Shown here: piece after piece, positions 16,353-24,789 of the stretch | Numbering within the stretch: position 1 is the stretch's first letter | How the letters are laid out: each line of letters begins with the position of its first letter | From: Lacrimispora amygdalina | GTDB taxonomy: Bacteria > Bacillota > Clostridia > Lachnospirales > Lachnospiraceae | Length of the DNA stretch: 64,000 bases | Assembly (NCBI RefSeq): GCF_003432035.1 | Contig: NZ_QOHO01000012.1 | Location: forward strand, 98,890 to 162,889 | Reading direction: 5' to 3' | Position numbers and translations under genes: made by a program | Notes under the pieces: model-generated | The model's input: the letters and a program-made list of their open reading frames with translations, nothing else | Databases searched by the model: none | What the model was told of the DNA's origin: nothing

Positions 16353-16802
16353 ATGAAAAAATTCAATTTTCCTCTTGATACTGTTTTAAATTATAAAGAC
16401 CAGGTGCTTGAGAATCTCAAAACGGAACATGCACAGATTCTTGCCAGTGTAGCACAGCAGGAAAAGCGGATTGAGGAATTGATGGAAAAGAGCCAAAGTG
16501 CGGCTGTCCGTTACCGGGAAGATACCCTCTGCGGGGTTACTGTCAATATCATGAGAGAATATGAACGCTATATAACGTTTATTCAGCAAAGAATTGTTAC
16601 GGAACAGGGGATACTTTTGAAGCTTAAGAAAAAAGAGGAACAAAAGCGCACCGAAGTGATTGAGGCTAAAAAAGAAAAAGCTTCCATTGATAAATTAAAA
16701 GAAAAAAAGCTGGATCAATACAACAAAGATGTGTTAAAAAGTGAAGAGCTGTTTATCGAAGAGTTTGTCTCTAATACGATGTCAGTTCGCAGCAGCAGGT
16801 AG
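16353..16802 (+). CDS. fliJ: Flagellar export chaperone/stalk FliJ
   Basis: 149 residues, nearly all helical and charged, with 'FPLDTVLNYKDQVLENLKTE' at the N-terminus (the family's 'F.l..vL..k...e') and dense K/E heptads after it. FliJ acts as the gamma-subunit-like stalk in the FliI hexamer. Recognition rests on position and coiled-coil character as much as on sequence, since the family diverges strongly. Confidence 0.85.
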   Translation: MKKFNFPLDTVLNYKDQVLENLKTEHAQILASVAQQEKRIEELMEKSQSAAVRYREDTLCGVTVNIMREYERYITFIQQRIVTEQGILLKLKKKEEQKRTEVIEAKKEKASIDKLKEKKLDQYNKDVLKSEELFIEEFVSNTMSVRSSR

Positions 16803-16876
16803 TCCTGCCGGTTCAAAATCCGGCAGTTACCATAAAATCAATGCCTCAAGGCAGAATAGAGAAAGGAGGGAAAACA

Positions 16877-18127
16877 ATGGAGATGAAAACAAACAGTGTG
16901 GAAGTTATAATCAGGCAGATGCCAAAATCTCAGAAGACAGAAGATACATCAATAAATGATTCTTCCGGTTTTAAGAAAATGATGAGAGAGAAAGATTTAA
17001 AGAAAGACACTGGAAGCAAAGACAAGAAGGATTTGAATAAGGATCTTGAAACTGCAGCTTCAAACGCAGGGGTACCTCAGGCGCAGCAGGATGGAATAAC
17101 CCGTGAAACGTTTGATGCTCCTGATCAGCAGAAAAAAGATGCGCTGATTGCAGGCCTGGAATCTTTAAAAGGTCAGATGCCGGTTTCCTTAGATTCAAAG
17201 GAAGAATCCGGGGATACGAAATCTATGGATTCATTTCAGCTGCTTAAGGAATTTCGCCTTAAGAACTGGAATCCGAAGGATGACAGTACTTTGATTCAGG
17301 AAAAGGAAGACTTCAATGCATTAAACAGTCTGATGCCAAAAAAGATGGTGCCGGATTCCCAAATCGGACTGGTGGAACAGGATAAAAATGCTGCTCCGTT
17401 AAAAGTTGGAGAAAAGGAAGAAGTAAAGGGACCTGGAGAAGCTCTTTTAAAAATGAGCGGACTGGAAAAATCTGTGTCAGAGAAGGTTATTACAGAGTAT
17501 GGCCCCGGTGTGACAGAGAAAAAACTGGCGCAGGCTGATGGACCAGGATATCGGTTGAAAACAGATGAAAAGAATCGTCTGGATGACGAAGATGCCGCAC
17601 AGGATAAGTTTCCTGGTATGTTTCAGGAAAAGCTTATTGCACCGAGGCAAATGTCTGAATTAAGTACCCACAAAGCTGAAACAGCTGCCACTGCCTTACC
17701 GGTTCAGAATCTGGAAGAATTGAATGCAAAGCTTTCAGAAAAAATTATATCACAGATTGAAACAGGCAGAAAGAGTCTGGAAGTGCAGCTGGAACCTCAT
17801 AACCTGGGAAAGATTCTTATCAAAGTAGCCTACGAGAAAGATCAGGTGAGTGTATCTGTTGTCTGTACGGAAAGCAAGACCTTAAAGATGCTGTCCCAGT
17901 CGGCCGGAGAATTAGGAAGTATCCTGGAAAACAACTTAGAACGTCCGATTCATGTGATTGTAGACAAACAGCAGCCGGATTACTTAAATAATAACCAGGA
18001 ACATCAGGGCAATGGGAGAGAACAGCAGGAACACAGGCAGAATCATTCCGAAAATTTTGGTGAAGATTTTGTACAGAAACTGAGACTTGGTATATCAGAC
18101 ATGGATTCTGATGAGATCAGTGAGTAA
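16877..18127 (+). CDS. fliK: Flagellar hook-length control protein FliK
   Basis: 416 residues. The N-terminal 270 are polar and low in conservation, as expected for the ruler part. The C-terminal domain 'GRKSLEVQLEPHNLGKILIK' and 'DQVSVSVVCTESKTLKMLSQ' is the Flg_hook domain that switches FlhB specificity. The extreme C-terminus is rich in N, Q, E and H. AAAGGAGGG (16862-16870) selects ATG 16877 over ATG 16841. A second, FliK-like gene lies at 55505. Confidence 0.9.
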   Translation: MEMKTNSVEVIIRQMPKSQKTEDTSINDSSGFKKMMREKDLKKDTGSKDKKDLNKDLETAASNAGVPQAQQDGITRETFDAPDQQKKDALIAGLESLKGQMPVSLDSKEESGDTKSMDSFQLLKEFRLKNWNPKDDSTLIQEKEDFNALNSLMPKKMVPDSQIGLVEQDKNAAPLKVGEKEEVKGPGEALLKMSGLEKSVSEKVITEYGPGVTEKKLAQADGPGYRLKTDEKNRLDDEDAAQDKFPGMFQEKLIAPRQMSELSTHKAETAATALPVQNLEELNAKLSEKIISQIETGRKSLEVQLEPHNLGKILIKVAYEKDQVSVSVVCTESKTLKMLSQSAGELGSILENNLERPIHVIVDKQQPDYLNNNQEHQGNGREQQEHRQNHSENFGEDFVQKLRLGISDMDSDEISE

Positions 18128-18147
18128 TTTACGATAAGGAGAAAAAA

Positions 18148-18714
18148 ATGGCTAGTACGAATGCAGTAGGCGGCACAGGCAATCTGCTATATAACTCAGC
18201 TGCAACAGATACCGATTCAAAGGTTAAAGAAAAACAAAACAGTGAATTATCCACAGAAGGTTTTTTTAAACTTTTAGCGGCTCAGCTTCAGAACCAGGAT
18301 ATGTCAAGTCCAATGGACAACTCTGAGATGATGACCCAGATGACACAGATTGCCATGATGCAGGCAATGGATAACTTCTCCACATCAATGGATGATTTTG
18401 CGCAGGTAAACACAATCAATTACGGCACTTCCATGATGGGAAAGTCGGTTTTAGTGGGCGTTCTTGATAAAAACGGTAATGTGGAAAAGCATAACGGAAC
18501 GGTAACCCGTGTGGATATTTATAATGGAATACCTACCCTTTATCTTGATGATGACGTGAAGACAGGATATCTGGTGTCTGGAGTAATGTCTGTTTACGAA
18601 AAGGGGCATGAGCCGGTTGATGAAACTAAAACGGATACAAACACTGAGAATACAGAAAACAACGCTGCTGATAGTGCTAACGTGGATTCAACGGATAATA
18701 AACAGACGGTATAA
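18148..18714 (+). CDS. flgD: Hook cap/scaffold protein FlgD
   Basis: 188 residues. The conserved FlgD N-terminus is present ('FFKLLAAQLQNQDMSSPMDN', 'MMTQMTQIAMMQAMDNFS'), followed by a short beta domain ('GKSVLVGVLDKNG') and a polar D/T/N-rich tail. FlgD caps the growing hook and is shed. It lacks the larger tudor/Ig domains of Gram-negative FlgD. AAGGAG before ATG 18148. Confidence 0.93.
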   Translation: MASTNAVGGTGNLLYNSAATDTDSKVKEKQNSELSTEGFFKLLAAQLQNQDMSSPMDNSEMMTQMTQIAMMQAMDNFSTSMDDFAQVNTINYGTSMMGKSVLVGVLDKNGNVEKHNGTVTRVDIYNGIPTLYLDDDVKTGYLVSGVMSVYEKGHEPVDETKTDTNTENTENNAADSANVDSTDNKQTV

Positions 18715-18765
18715 ACAAGCAATATAGCTGAATGGTTTTCAGTATGATATGGTTGGTGATTGAAA

Positions 18766-19137
18766 ATGATAGGAAAAATAAATCAATTTGAAGATGTCCG
18801 GCAGCTGAAACTTCGCAGTGCGGCAGGGGTAACGGAATGCGGCAACAGCTTCAGTGATGTTCTTAACAGCCGGATTGGAGAAGAAAAGCTTCACTTTTCC
18901 AAGCATGCGGCAGAACGGGCAAATCAGCGGGGGATCGACGTTACACCATCATTTTTAGATGATCTGCAATCTGCTGTGGAAAAAGCTCGTTTAAAAGGCG
19001 CGAAAGATGTTGTTATTATCAGTGAGCGGGGGGCGTTTATTGTGAATGTTCCTAATAACACAGTGGTAACAACCATGTCAGGAAATGAAATGAAAGAGAA
19101 CATTTTTACCAATATTGACAGTGCCGTTTTATTATAG
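18766..19137 (+). CDS. Flagellar operon protein, TIGR02530 family
   Basis: 123 residues. 'FSKHAAERANQRGIDVTPSF' and 'AKDVVIISERGAFIVNVPNN' followed by 'TVVTTMSG' match the small conserved protein found between flgD and flgE in Firmicutes (TIGR02530). Its function is not settled; a role in hook assembly is inferred only from position. TTG 18760 is in frame, but GGTGA at 18755-18759 abuts it, so ATG 18766 is the better start. Confidence 0.85.
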   Translation: MIGKINQFEDVRQLKLRSAAGVTECGNSFSDVLNSRIGEEKLHFSKHAAERANQRGIDVTPSFLDDLQSAVEKARLKGAKDVVIISERGAFIVNVPNNTVVTTMSGNEMKENIFTNIDSAVLL

Positions 19138-19220
19138 CTGGACCATTTATGGGGGCTTAACCTGGATGTCTGACTGACATCAGGAGGCGGCAGTTTCAAA
19201 GAGAGAAAGGATAAAAAAAT

Positions 19221-20843
19221 ATGGTCAGATCAATGTTCGCTGGTGTTGCAGGACTTAGGGCACATCAGTCAAAGATGGACGTTATCGGTAATAATATTGC
19301 AAACGTAAATACATGGGGATATAAAGCTGCGAGCATGTCTTTTAAGGATGCTATGTATCAGAACAGCAGTTCCGGATCTGGTGGTAACACCGAAACGGGA
19401 GGGATCGGTGCTGTAAATGCGAACCAAATCGGTTATGGAGTTACTACTGGCGCAATTACTTACGATTATTCAACTGGTAGCATGTCACCTTCTGCTAACG
19501 GTTTGGATTGTATGATTGATGGAACCGGATTTTTCATTGTTGGTCCCATGCTAAATGGCGGATCCTTGTCATTAGAGAGGGATGATGCAGTAAAGTCAAG
19601 CGGTCTTTATTTATCGCGAGTTGGTAAATTTAAAGTGGATCCCAATGGTTACTTAACAGATGACAGTGGTAGTTACGTATATGGATTCAGTTATGACCAG
19701 GACAGCAAGGAATATGCAACGGGATCACTGGTTCCATTAAAGTTGCCGAATCAATCGGTGATTAATAAGCTAAAAAATGATAATAACAACAATGCAGTAA
19801 CTGCAGCTAAGAAAGCTCTTAGTGATGCACAGGCTGCATACAATAGTCAGAATGCGATTGTGTCAGCAGCAAGACAGGCATATGTAACAGCTCAATCTAA
19901 TTATCAGGCGAAATATGATTCCATAGAAAATGCTGCAGGTACCATTAAAGGTATTGGTAATTTAGAGTTAGATTTAGCAGCTAAAGAAACGGCTAAGAAT
20001 ACTGCATATGATAATTGGAAGAATGCTACAACAGACCCGAGTAATACCTTAAGAGATACTTATTACGCAAAGCTTAAGGAATATGAACAGGCTGATTATG
20101 AATTAATTGAGCTGAAGGCTCAGCTGATAGCACCTACTGCGGAGAGTACCATCCCAACTCCTGATGATTATTTTACCAATTATCAGGACAAATTAGAAGA
20201 TTTTCGTGATGCTGATCCAACTTTACCAGGTTATGCTGGCATAAAGCAAGATTATGAAGATGCAAAAAAAGCAATGGTTGATTTTACAAACAAATTGAGT
20301 ACATTGGAAGATGGTTCTCTTCAAAGTGTTCGCGATGCAGCTAAAATTGCGGTGAGTACAGAAGAGACAAAACTTGAAGCAGCCAAGAATGCTGTAACGA
20401 AGGCACAGGCTAATTTGACCACAGCTCAGACCACTGCAGCATCTTCAAGCAGCAGCACTAGCAGTGGAACATCTACAGACGATGCTCTTGCAGAGTTTGC
20501 AAGCTATAAGATTCAGACGGATGGAACTATTGTTGGTACTACCGCAAATTCTCAGCCAGTTAATATCGGTAAGATAGCGCTGGGAAGTGTTCAGAACATG
20601 GGCGGTCTGGAAAAAGATTCCGGCTATTATTACACTGTCGGTGCCAGTGCCGGTAATGTAAGCGTATTTGAGGGCGGTGGCTCAGAAGGCCGTATCATGG
20701 GCAATTACTTAGAAATGGCCAAAGTAGACCTCGCCACAGAAATGACAGATATGATTACCACTCAGAGAGGTTTCCAGGCGAACTCCAAAATCATCACTGT
20801 AACCGATCAGATGCTGGAAGAATTAGTTAATATGAAACGATAA
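19221..20843 (+). CDS. flgE: Flagellar hook protein FlgE with large helical insertion
   Basis: 540 residues. The N-terminus 'AHQSKMDVIGNNIANVNTWG' and C-terminus 'QRGFQANSKIITVTDQMLEE' are the standard hook D0 helices; residues 95-170 carry the flagellar basal-body beta domain ('DGTGFFIVGP', 'SRVGKFKVDPNGYL'). Between about 181 and 420 sits a block rich in A, K, Q, E and D that looks like long helices or coiled coil ('AAKKALSDAQAAYNSQ', 'EETKLEAAKNAVTKAQANL'), ending in a Ser/Thr linker. Ordinary hook proteins have beta domains here. The frame is intact and RBS and context are normal, so it appears functional. Confidence 0.95.
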   Translation: MVRSMFAGVAGLRAHQSKMDVIGNNIANVNTWGYKAASMSFKDAMYQNSSSGSGGNTETGGIGAVNANQIGYGVTTGAITYDYSTGSMSPSANGLDCMIDGTGFFIVGPMLNGGSLSLERDDAVKSSGLYLSRVGKFKVDPNGYLTDDSGSYVYGFSYDQDSKEYATGSLVPLKLPNQSVINKLKNDNNNNAVTAAKKALSDAQAAYNSQNAIVSAARQAYVTAQSNYQAKYDSIENAAGTIKGIGNLELDLAAKETAKNTAYDNWKNATTDPSNTLRDTYYAKLKEYEQADYELIELKAQLIAPTAESTIPTPDDYFTNYQDKLEDFRDADPTLPGYAGIKQDYEDAKKAMVDFTNKLSTLEDGSLQSVRDAAKIAVSTEETKLEAAKNAVTKAQANLTTAQTTAASSSSSTSSGTSTDDALAEFASYKIQTDGTIVGTTANSQPVNIGKIALGSVQNMGGLEKDSGYYYTVGASAGNVSVFEGGGSEGRIMGNYLEMAKVDLATEMTDMITTQRGFQANSKIITVTDQMLEELVNMKR

Positions 20844-20858
20844 TTGGTTCCACAACAA

Positions 20859-20889
20859 TCCGGGGAGGTATTAACTCCGCCTCCCCGGA
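20859..20889 (+). promoter_or_regulatory. Intercistronic hairpin flgE-flbD
   Basis: TCCGGGGAGG (20859-20868) pairs perfectly with CCTCCCCGGA (20880-20889), 11-base loop. No T-run follows and transcription must continue to flbD, so it is more likely a processing or 3' stabilising structure protecting the abundant hook message than a full terminator. Confidence 0.5.
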
Positions 20890-20907
20890 CTTAAGGAGAG
20901 GTAATAT

Positions 20908-21111
20908 ATGATTCGTCTTACAAGACTGAATGATGAGGAATTCATTATAAACTGTGCACAGATTGAGCGGGTGGAATCAATACCGGAATCCAATGTTATC
21001 CTGGTAAGCGGGAAGCATTATGTAGTGAAGGAAAGTGTTGAGGAAATTATAGACCGGGCGATCGATTACAATGCCCGAATCTATGCCCGCGGGAAGAATA
21101 TGAAAGATTAA
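20908..21111 (+). CDS. flbD: FlbD/SwrD family protein
   Basis: 67 residues, the usual size. 'MIRLTRLNDEEFIINCAQIE' and 'KHYVVKESVEEIIDRAIDY' match the SwrD/FlbD family encoded between hook and stator genes in Firmicutes; in Bacillus subtilis SwrD raises motor torque. AAGGAGAGG lies before ATG 20908. It is not the Caulobacter regulator FlbD. Confidence 0.9.
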   Translation: MIRLTRLNDEEFIINCAQIERVESIPESNVILVSGKHYVVKESVEEIIDRAIDYNARIYARGKNMKD

Positions 21112-21144
21112 TCCGGGAAATGCCTGGACAGTTGGAGGTTATTC

Positions 21145-21960
21145 ATGGACATATCGTTGATTGTAGGCTGGGTAGTTGGTATCGCTCTGATAATAAATGG
21201 AATTGGCATGGATAAGCTGGGAAATTTTATTGACATGCCCAGTGTACTTATTGTAGTTGGTGGTACAATTGCTGCTCTGATAGCAAGTTTTCCGTTTAAA
21301 ACGTTAGCGCAGATTCCAAAGCACATTGCAATCATGCTCAATCCCAAGAGATACGATGCTGAAAAAGTAATTGATACTATGGTTGACATGGCAAAGACAG
21401 CCAGAAAAAAGGGATTACTGGTTTTGGAAGAGCAGGCTAATGGCATTAAGGATCCCTTTTTGAAACAGAGCATTATGCTGATCGTGGATGCGATGGATGC
21501 GGAAAAAATAAGAGAAATGTTGGAAAGTGAAGTTTCAGCTATGTCAGAGCGTCATGATCAGGACGTCAGCGTATATGAAAAAGGAAGCTCACTGGCGCCT
21601 GCATTTGGTATGATTGGAACCCTGGTGGGACTGGTAAACATGCTGAAAGGTATGAATATGGATGGCAACGGATCCAACAGTATAGGAAAGGATATGTCGG
21701 TAGCCCTGATCACCACTTTCTACGGCAGTGTTTTATCAAACTTGTTATTTGTTCCTATGGCAAAAAAACTCCGGCTTCGGAATGATGAGGAATTATTGTA
21801 CAAGCAGATTATAATCGAAGGGGTTTTGTCGATTCAGGCCGGAGACAATCCGAAATACCTGGAGGAAAAGCTATTATCTTATCTTTCCCAGGCGCAGCAG
21901 AACAAGATCCTGAAGAAACGGTCAGGCGGAGGCGGTTCAGGTAATAATGCAGATTCCTGA
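21145..21960 (+). CDS. motA: Flagellar stator protein MotA
   Basis: 271 residues, four membrane segments (two near residues 5-50 and two about 150-205 with 'LAPAFGMIGTLVGLVNML' and 'ALITTFYGSVLSNLLFVPMA'). The cytoplasmic loop contains the charged region 'RKKGLLVLEEQA' that contacts FliG. Ion-conducting stator with MotB. TGGAGG before ATG 21145. The C-terminus is Gly/Ser-rich. Confidence 0.95.
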   Translation: MDISLIVGWVVGIALIINGIGMDKLGNFIDMPSVLIVVGGTIAALIASFPFKTLAQIPKHIAIMLNPKRYDAEKVIDTMVDMAKTARKKGLLVLEEQANGIKDPFLKQSIMLIVDAMDAEKIREMLESEVSAMSERHDQDVSVYEKGSSLAPAFGMIGTLVGLVNMLKGMNMDGNGSNSIGKDMSVALITTFYGSVLSNLLFVPMAKKLRLRNDEELLYKQIIIEGVLSIQAGDNPKYLEEKLLSYLSQAQQNKILKKRSGGGGSGNNADS

Positions 21961-22008
21961 TGAGCAGTAAATTTACAGCATTTATTTTAACAGGGAAACA
22001 GGTGGTTA

Positions 22009-22797
22009 ATGATGAAGAAAAATAAAAAGCCGGAAGAGCTTGGAAGCTGGATGGATACATATGGAGACATGGTTACATTGTTGCTGTGCTTTTTTGTTCT
22101 TCTGTATTCAATGTCCTCCATTGACCAGTCGAAATGGAAGATTCTGGTGCAGAGTTTTAATCCCAGTGCTGTTGAATCATCGGATCAGATTGTGTTGGAT
22201 GCCAATGCGAAAGATGGTGAGGGGGAATTAAAAGGAAATCCACCTGCGGAAGGCGGAGAGAGTACAGATTTTGACGAATTGTATCTGATGCTGAAAAAAA
22301 TAATTGATGATCGGAATATGCAGGATTCTGTCGAAATTACACGTGGAGATGGCTTCACATTTATCTCATTTCGTGATAAAGTATTTTTTGATGGAGACAG
22401 TTCTGTGCTCAGGCAGGAAGGCAAGGATGTCCTCAGTGAGTTTGCAGCTGCCATGGCACAGGCCAATAACAATATTAAGGAAGTTCAGGTGTTGGGACAT
22501 ACCTCACAGGGTAATCCGGACAGACCAAATAACATACGTAATGACCGTATGTTGTCTGCGCAGCGTTCCGCAGAGGTCATTATCTATCTGCAGAGTCAGA
22601 ATGCTGTTGCACCGGAAAAACTGGTAGGGATGAGTTTTGGACAGTTTCGCCCTATCGCACCGTTTGATACCAATGAAGGACGTGCAAAAAACCGCCGTGT
22701 GGAGATCTTAATAACTAAAAATGATACCGTTGAAAAGTCCCTGGAAGAGTATTACAATCAGGTGTATCACAATAGTGAGAACAATGCGGGCAATTAA
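22009..22797 (+). CDS. motB: Flagellar stator protein MotB
   Basis: 262 residues. A single N-terminal membrane helix 'DMVTLLLCFFVLLYSMSS' with the ion-binding Asp at about residue 20, then the OmpA-like peptidoglycan-binding domain ('VLGHTSQGNPDRPNNIRNDR', 'EGRAKNRRVEILI'). AGGTGG precedes ATG 22009; ATG 22012 is equally possible. The next gene is fliM: fliL, often found between motB and fliM, is absent. Confidence 0.94.
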   Translation: MMKKNKKPEELGSWMDTYGDMVTLLLCFFVLLYSMSSIDQSKWKILVQSFNPSAVESSDQIVLDANAKDGEGELKGNPPAEGGESTDFDELYLMLKKIIDDRNMQDSVEITRGDGFTFISFRDKVFFDGDSSVLRQEGKDVLSEFAAAMAQANNNIKEVQVLGHTSQGNPDRPNNIRNDRMLSAQRSAEVIIYLQSQNAVAPEKLVGMSFGQFRPIAPFDTNEGRAKNRRVEILITKNDTVEKSLEEYYNQVYHNSENNAGN

Positions 22798-22819
22798 ATA
22801 AAAAGCGGGAGTGAAACAA

Positions 22820-23860
22820 ATGGCTGAAGTATTATCCCAAAGTCAAATCGATGCGCTTTTAAATTCCCTGAGTGGAACCAGCGAGCCTATTGAGGAGATA
22901 GAGAAAAAGGAAAATGAAGTAAAATACCGGAAATATGATTTTTACAGTCCGAAGAAATTTACCAAGGACAGACTGAAAATTTTAAAGAGTATATTCGACA
23001 ATTATTCCAGAATAGCAGGCTCCCAGATCAGCAGTATATTTCGGACTACCAGCGAATTGTCCGTAGTTACCGTTGAGGAACAGAGATATTATGAGTTTGG
23101 TAACGCACTTAGTGATAATGATGTTCTTACTGTAGTCAACGTAACACTGCCCAACAACAGTAAAAATCCTCCGCTTCTTATTAATGCAAGTATGACGCTG
23201 ATGCTCAATTTAATTGACCGCATGCTGGGAGGTGTTGGGGCTGATATTAATGTAGATGAATCTTATACATATACAGAGATTGAAATGGCTCTGTATCACA
23301 GAGTGATTCAATATATAATCGGTGCTTTAAGGGATTCCTGGTCCAGCTATATTAATTTAAATTTCGAACTGACAAGGCTGGAAGAAAATCCAAGTATGTT
23401 TCAGGAAATTGGTGTGGATGAAACCATTGTTATTGTAGTGATAGATGTAGATATGAAGGAGTGCTCAGGAAGACTGAATGTATGCATTCCAGGTTCTCTT
23501 CTTATGAATATTTTTGACATCATGGACAAGCGCAAACATAGTGCGCTGGGTGAAGAAGCCAACAGCCAGGACAACAGGAGAGAGATTATGCATAGTATTA
23601 AATCCTCAGATTTACTTGTCAGGGCCCAGCTTGATGATACCTCAATTTCACTTGATGATGTATATAATCTTCATGTTGGAGATGTAATCAATTTGAATAC
23701 GCCAAAAGATTCTGATGTAAAGCTTTTTGTAGAAGGCCAGCCATGGTTTAAAGGTCAGCTGGGCGTTCATAAGCGGAATGTAGCTGTTAAAATTGATGAT
23801 ATGGCTGTTAAAATTGATGAGCAGGCTGAAAATGGAAATTACCAGACCAGTGAAAGCTGA
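22820..23860 (+). CDS. fliM: Flagellar motor switch protein FliM
   Basis: 346 residues. The N-terminal CheY-P-binding peptide 'LSQSQIDALLNSLSG' is intact. 'YDFYSPKKFTKDRLKILKSI' opens the CheC-like middle domain and the last 90 residues form the SpoA/FliN-like domain. GTG 22811 is in frame but overlaps the SD GGGAG; ATG 22820 is chosen. Works with FliG and FliY in the C-ring. Confidence 0.96.
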   Translation: MAEVLSQSQIDALLNSLSGTSEPIEEIEKKENEVKYRKYDFYSPKKFTKDRLKILKSIFDNYSRIAGSQISSIFRTTSELSVVTVEEQRYYEFGNALSDNDVLTVVNVTLPNNSKNPPLLINASMTLMLNLIDRMLGGVGADINVDESYTYTEIEMALYHRVIQYIIGALRDSWSSYINLNFELTRLEENPSMFQEIGVDETIVIVVIDVDMKECSGRLNVCIPGSLLMNIFDIMDKRKHSALGEEANSQDNRREIMHSIKSSDLLVRAQLDDTSISLDDVYNLHVGDVINLNTPKDSDVKLFVEGQPWFKGQLGVHKRNVAVKIDDMAVKIDEQAENGNYQTSES

Positions 23861-23908
23861 GTCAGGGATTACATAAAGAATTATAGGATAATAAAGGAGA
23901 TGTAAAAA

Positions 23909-24268
23909 ATGGCAAAAATATTATTGGTAGATGATGCAGCATTTATGAGAATGATGATTAAGGACACGCTGACAAAGAACGGATATACCGATCTGTATGA
24001 AGCAGCTGACGGAGCTCAGGCTGTTCAGATGTTTACAGAGATAAGCCCTGATCTTATCATCATGGATATTACCATGCCCAATATGGATGGACTGGAAGCG
24101 TTAAAAGCGATTAAAGCAAAGGATCCCAATGCAGTCGTTGTTATGTGCTCAGCCATGGGACAGGAAAGTATGGTAATTGAAGCTATTAAATCAGGAGCAA
24201 AGGATTTTATTGTTAAGCCATTCAAACCGGACAGAATTTTAAAGACAGTTACTGGTATAATCGGTTAA
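23909..24268 (+). CDS. cheY: Chemotaxis response regulator CheY
   Basis: Single receiver domain, 119 residues. 'LLVDDAAFMRMMI' gives the acidic pocket, 'LIIMDITMPNMDGLEAL' the phospho-accepting Asp (about 54), 'VVMCSAMGQ' the switch Ser/Thr strand, and 'DFIVKPF' the Lys. AAAGGAG before ATG 23909. Placed among C-ring genes whose FliM and FliY carry matching CheY-binding peptides. Confidence 0.96.
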   Translation: MAKILLVDDAAFMRMMIKDTLTKNGYTDLYEAADGAQAVQMFTEISPDLIIMDITMPNMDGLEALKAIKAKDPNAVVVMCSAMGQESMVIEAIKSGAKDFIVKPFKPDRILKTVTGIIG

Positions 24269-24292
24269 GCTGATTCATTGAGGAGGGTACAA

Positions 24293-24739
24293 ATGTCGTT
24301 TTTAAGTTCGATGAATATTAGTGCGTCAGCTATGACTGCTCAGCGTCTCAGACTTGATATTGCATCACAAAATATCGCGAATATCGATACCACCAAAACG
24401 GCTTCCGGCGGCCCATACCGAAGAAGAATGGTGGTCCTTGAAGCGCAGAATGAAAACAATTTCCGCAGAACCTTAATGAATGCAGCAGGAAAAAGCCGCC
24501 AGCAGAGCGCAGGCGGAGTCAGGGTATCACAGATAGTGGAAGATACCAGTCCTTTGAAATCCGTTTACGACCCGGAGCATCCGGATGCAGATGAGAACGG
24601 CTATGTTCAGATGCCTAATGTGGATCTGATAAAGGAAACAGTAGACAGCATGTCTGCAACCAGGTCCTATGAAGCCAATATAACCGCATTTAATGCCATA
24701 AAAATGATGGCTTCCAAGGCTTTGGAGATTGGGAAATAA
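24293..24739 (+). CDS. flgC: Flagellar basal-body rod protein FlgC
   Basis: 148 residues. 'SMNISASAMTAQRLRLDIAS', 'NIANIDTTKTASGGPYRRRM', 'YDPEHPDADENGYVQMPNVD' and 'TRSYEANITAFNAIKMM' are diagnostic of FlgC. AGGAGGG (24280-24286) selects ATG 24293 rather than TTG 24278. In Firmicutes flgC normally follows flgB directly; here it sits 13 kb downstream between cheY and fliY, with base composition like its neighbours. Confidence 0.95.
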   Translation: MSFLSSMNISASAMTAQRLRLDIASQNIANIDTTKTASGGPYRRRMVVLEAQNENNFRRTLMNAAGKSRQQSAGGVRVSQIVEDTSPLKSVYDPEHPDADENGYVQMPNVDLIKETVDSMSATRSYEANITAFNAIKMMASKALEIGK

Positions 24740-24789
24740 GGTAAAATATGGCATAGAGGGCTAAATGAGTATAAAGGGAGAAAAGTTGT

